Of a stretch of 13,690 bases of DNA, positions 13,684 through 13,690 are shown piece after piece (the stretch's first letter is position 1; the number at the start of each line of letters is the position of its first letter). The notes under the pieces were generated by a model. The model was not told the origin of the DNA and made no database searches. It saw nothing but the letters and a program-made list of their open reading frames with translations. The DNA comes from Candidatus Gastranaerophilales bacterium (GTDB lineage Bacteria; Cyanobacteriota; Vampirovibrionia; Gastranaerophilales; Gastranaerophilaceae): positions 1 through 13,690 of the forward strand of contig CAAGEQ010000036.1 of assembly GCA_900768915.1 (NCBI GenBank). The letters are read 5' to 3'. Position numbers and translations under genes: made by a program.

Positions 13684-13690
13684 ATGAGTA
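13684..13690 (+). CDS. Start of a gene truncated by the window edge
   Basis: ATG at 13684 follows AGGGGA (13671-13676) with a 7 nt spacing, a strong Shine-Dalgarno. Only Met-Ser is visible, so the product cannot be named. Confidence 0.6.

Overview
The window is AT-rich, gene-dense bacterial chromosome. It combines housekeeping genes (cdd, pgpH, ybeY, dgkA, obgE, tsaD) with several uncharacterised proteins. The low-GC codon use, the proteins carrying an N-F-[TK]-G motif, the Gln/Pro/Met-rich TPR protein and the orphan membrane protein look to me like the gut-associated Vampirovibrionia/Melainabacteria (Gastranaerophilales-like) lineage, a non-photosynthetic sister group of Cyanobacteria. That placement rests on recognition of style, not on a search, and is moderately confident.

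Layout. Positions 1-298 hold no gene and contain small inverted repeats, including what looks like a dispersed intergenic repeat. At 327-1794 lie a GNAT-like protein and an acidic two-helix membrane protein. At 1968-5647 is a tight same-strand cluster: cdd, a 70-residue zinc-ribbon protein, pgpH, ybeY and dgkA. Junctions are touching, short or overlapping, as in an operon. It recalls the pgpH-ybeY-dgkA-cdd cluster of Firmicutes, but with cdd moved to the front. The dgkA stop overlaps the stop of convergent obgE (5644-6948, minus) by 4 bp. obgE and tsaD (7002-8033) diverge across 53 bp that contain one palindromic -10 box readable on both strands. The TPR protein (8215-10191) ends at a clear intrinsic terminator (10264-10289). 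An Asn-rich coiled-coil protein (10365-11231) then converges on a membrane protein (11237-12619, minus) with a 5 bp gap. The last complete gene is a YkgJ-type cysteine-cluster protein (12993-13547), and a new gene starts at 13684 and runs off the edge.

The genes serve pyrimidine salvage (cdd), c-di-AMP breakdown (pgpH), rRNA processing (ybeY), lipid-carrier phosphorylation (dgkA), ribosome assembly (obgE) and tRNA t6A modification (tsaD). 

The most interesting signals are regulatory. tsaD and the ykgJ-like gene both have TATAAT, exactly 6 nt, then ATG, with no Shine-Dalgarno, which predicts leaderless mRNAs. The same geometry recurs on the minus strand at 12920-12934, where a -35/-10 promoter leads into an 18-codon basic ORF and then an intrinsic terminator. 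Together these make a candidate transcription unit of about 116 nt inside an otherwise empty 373 bp gap.
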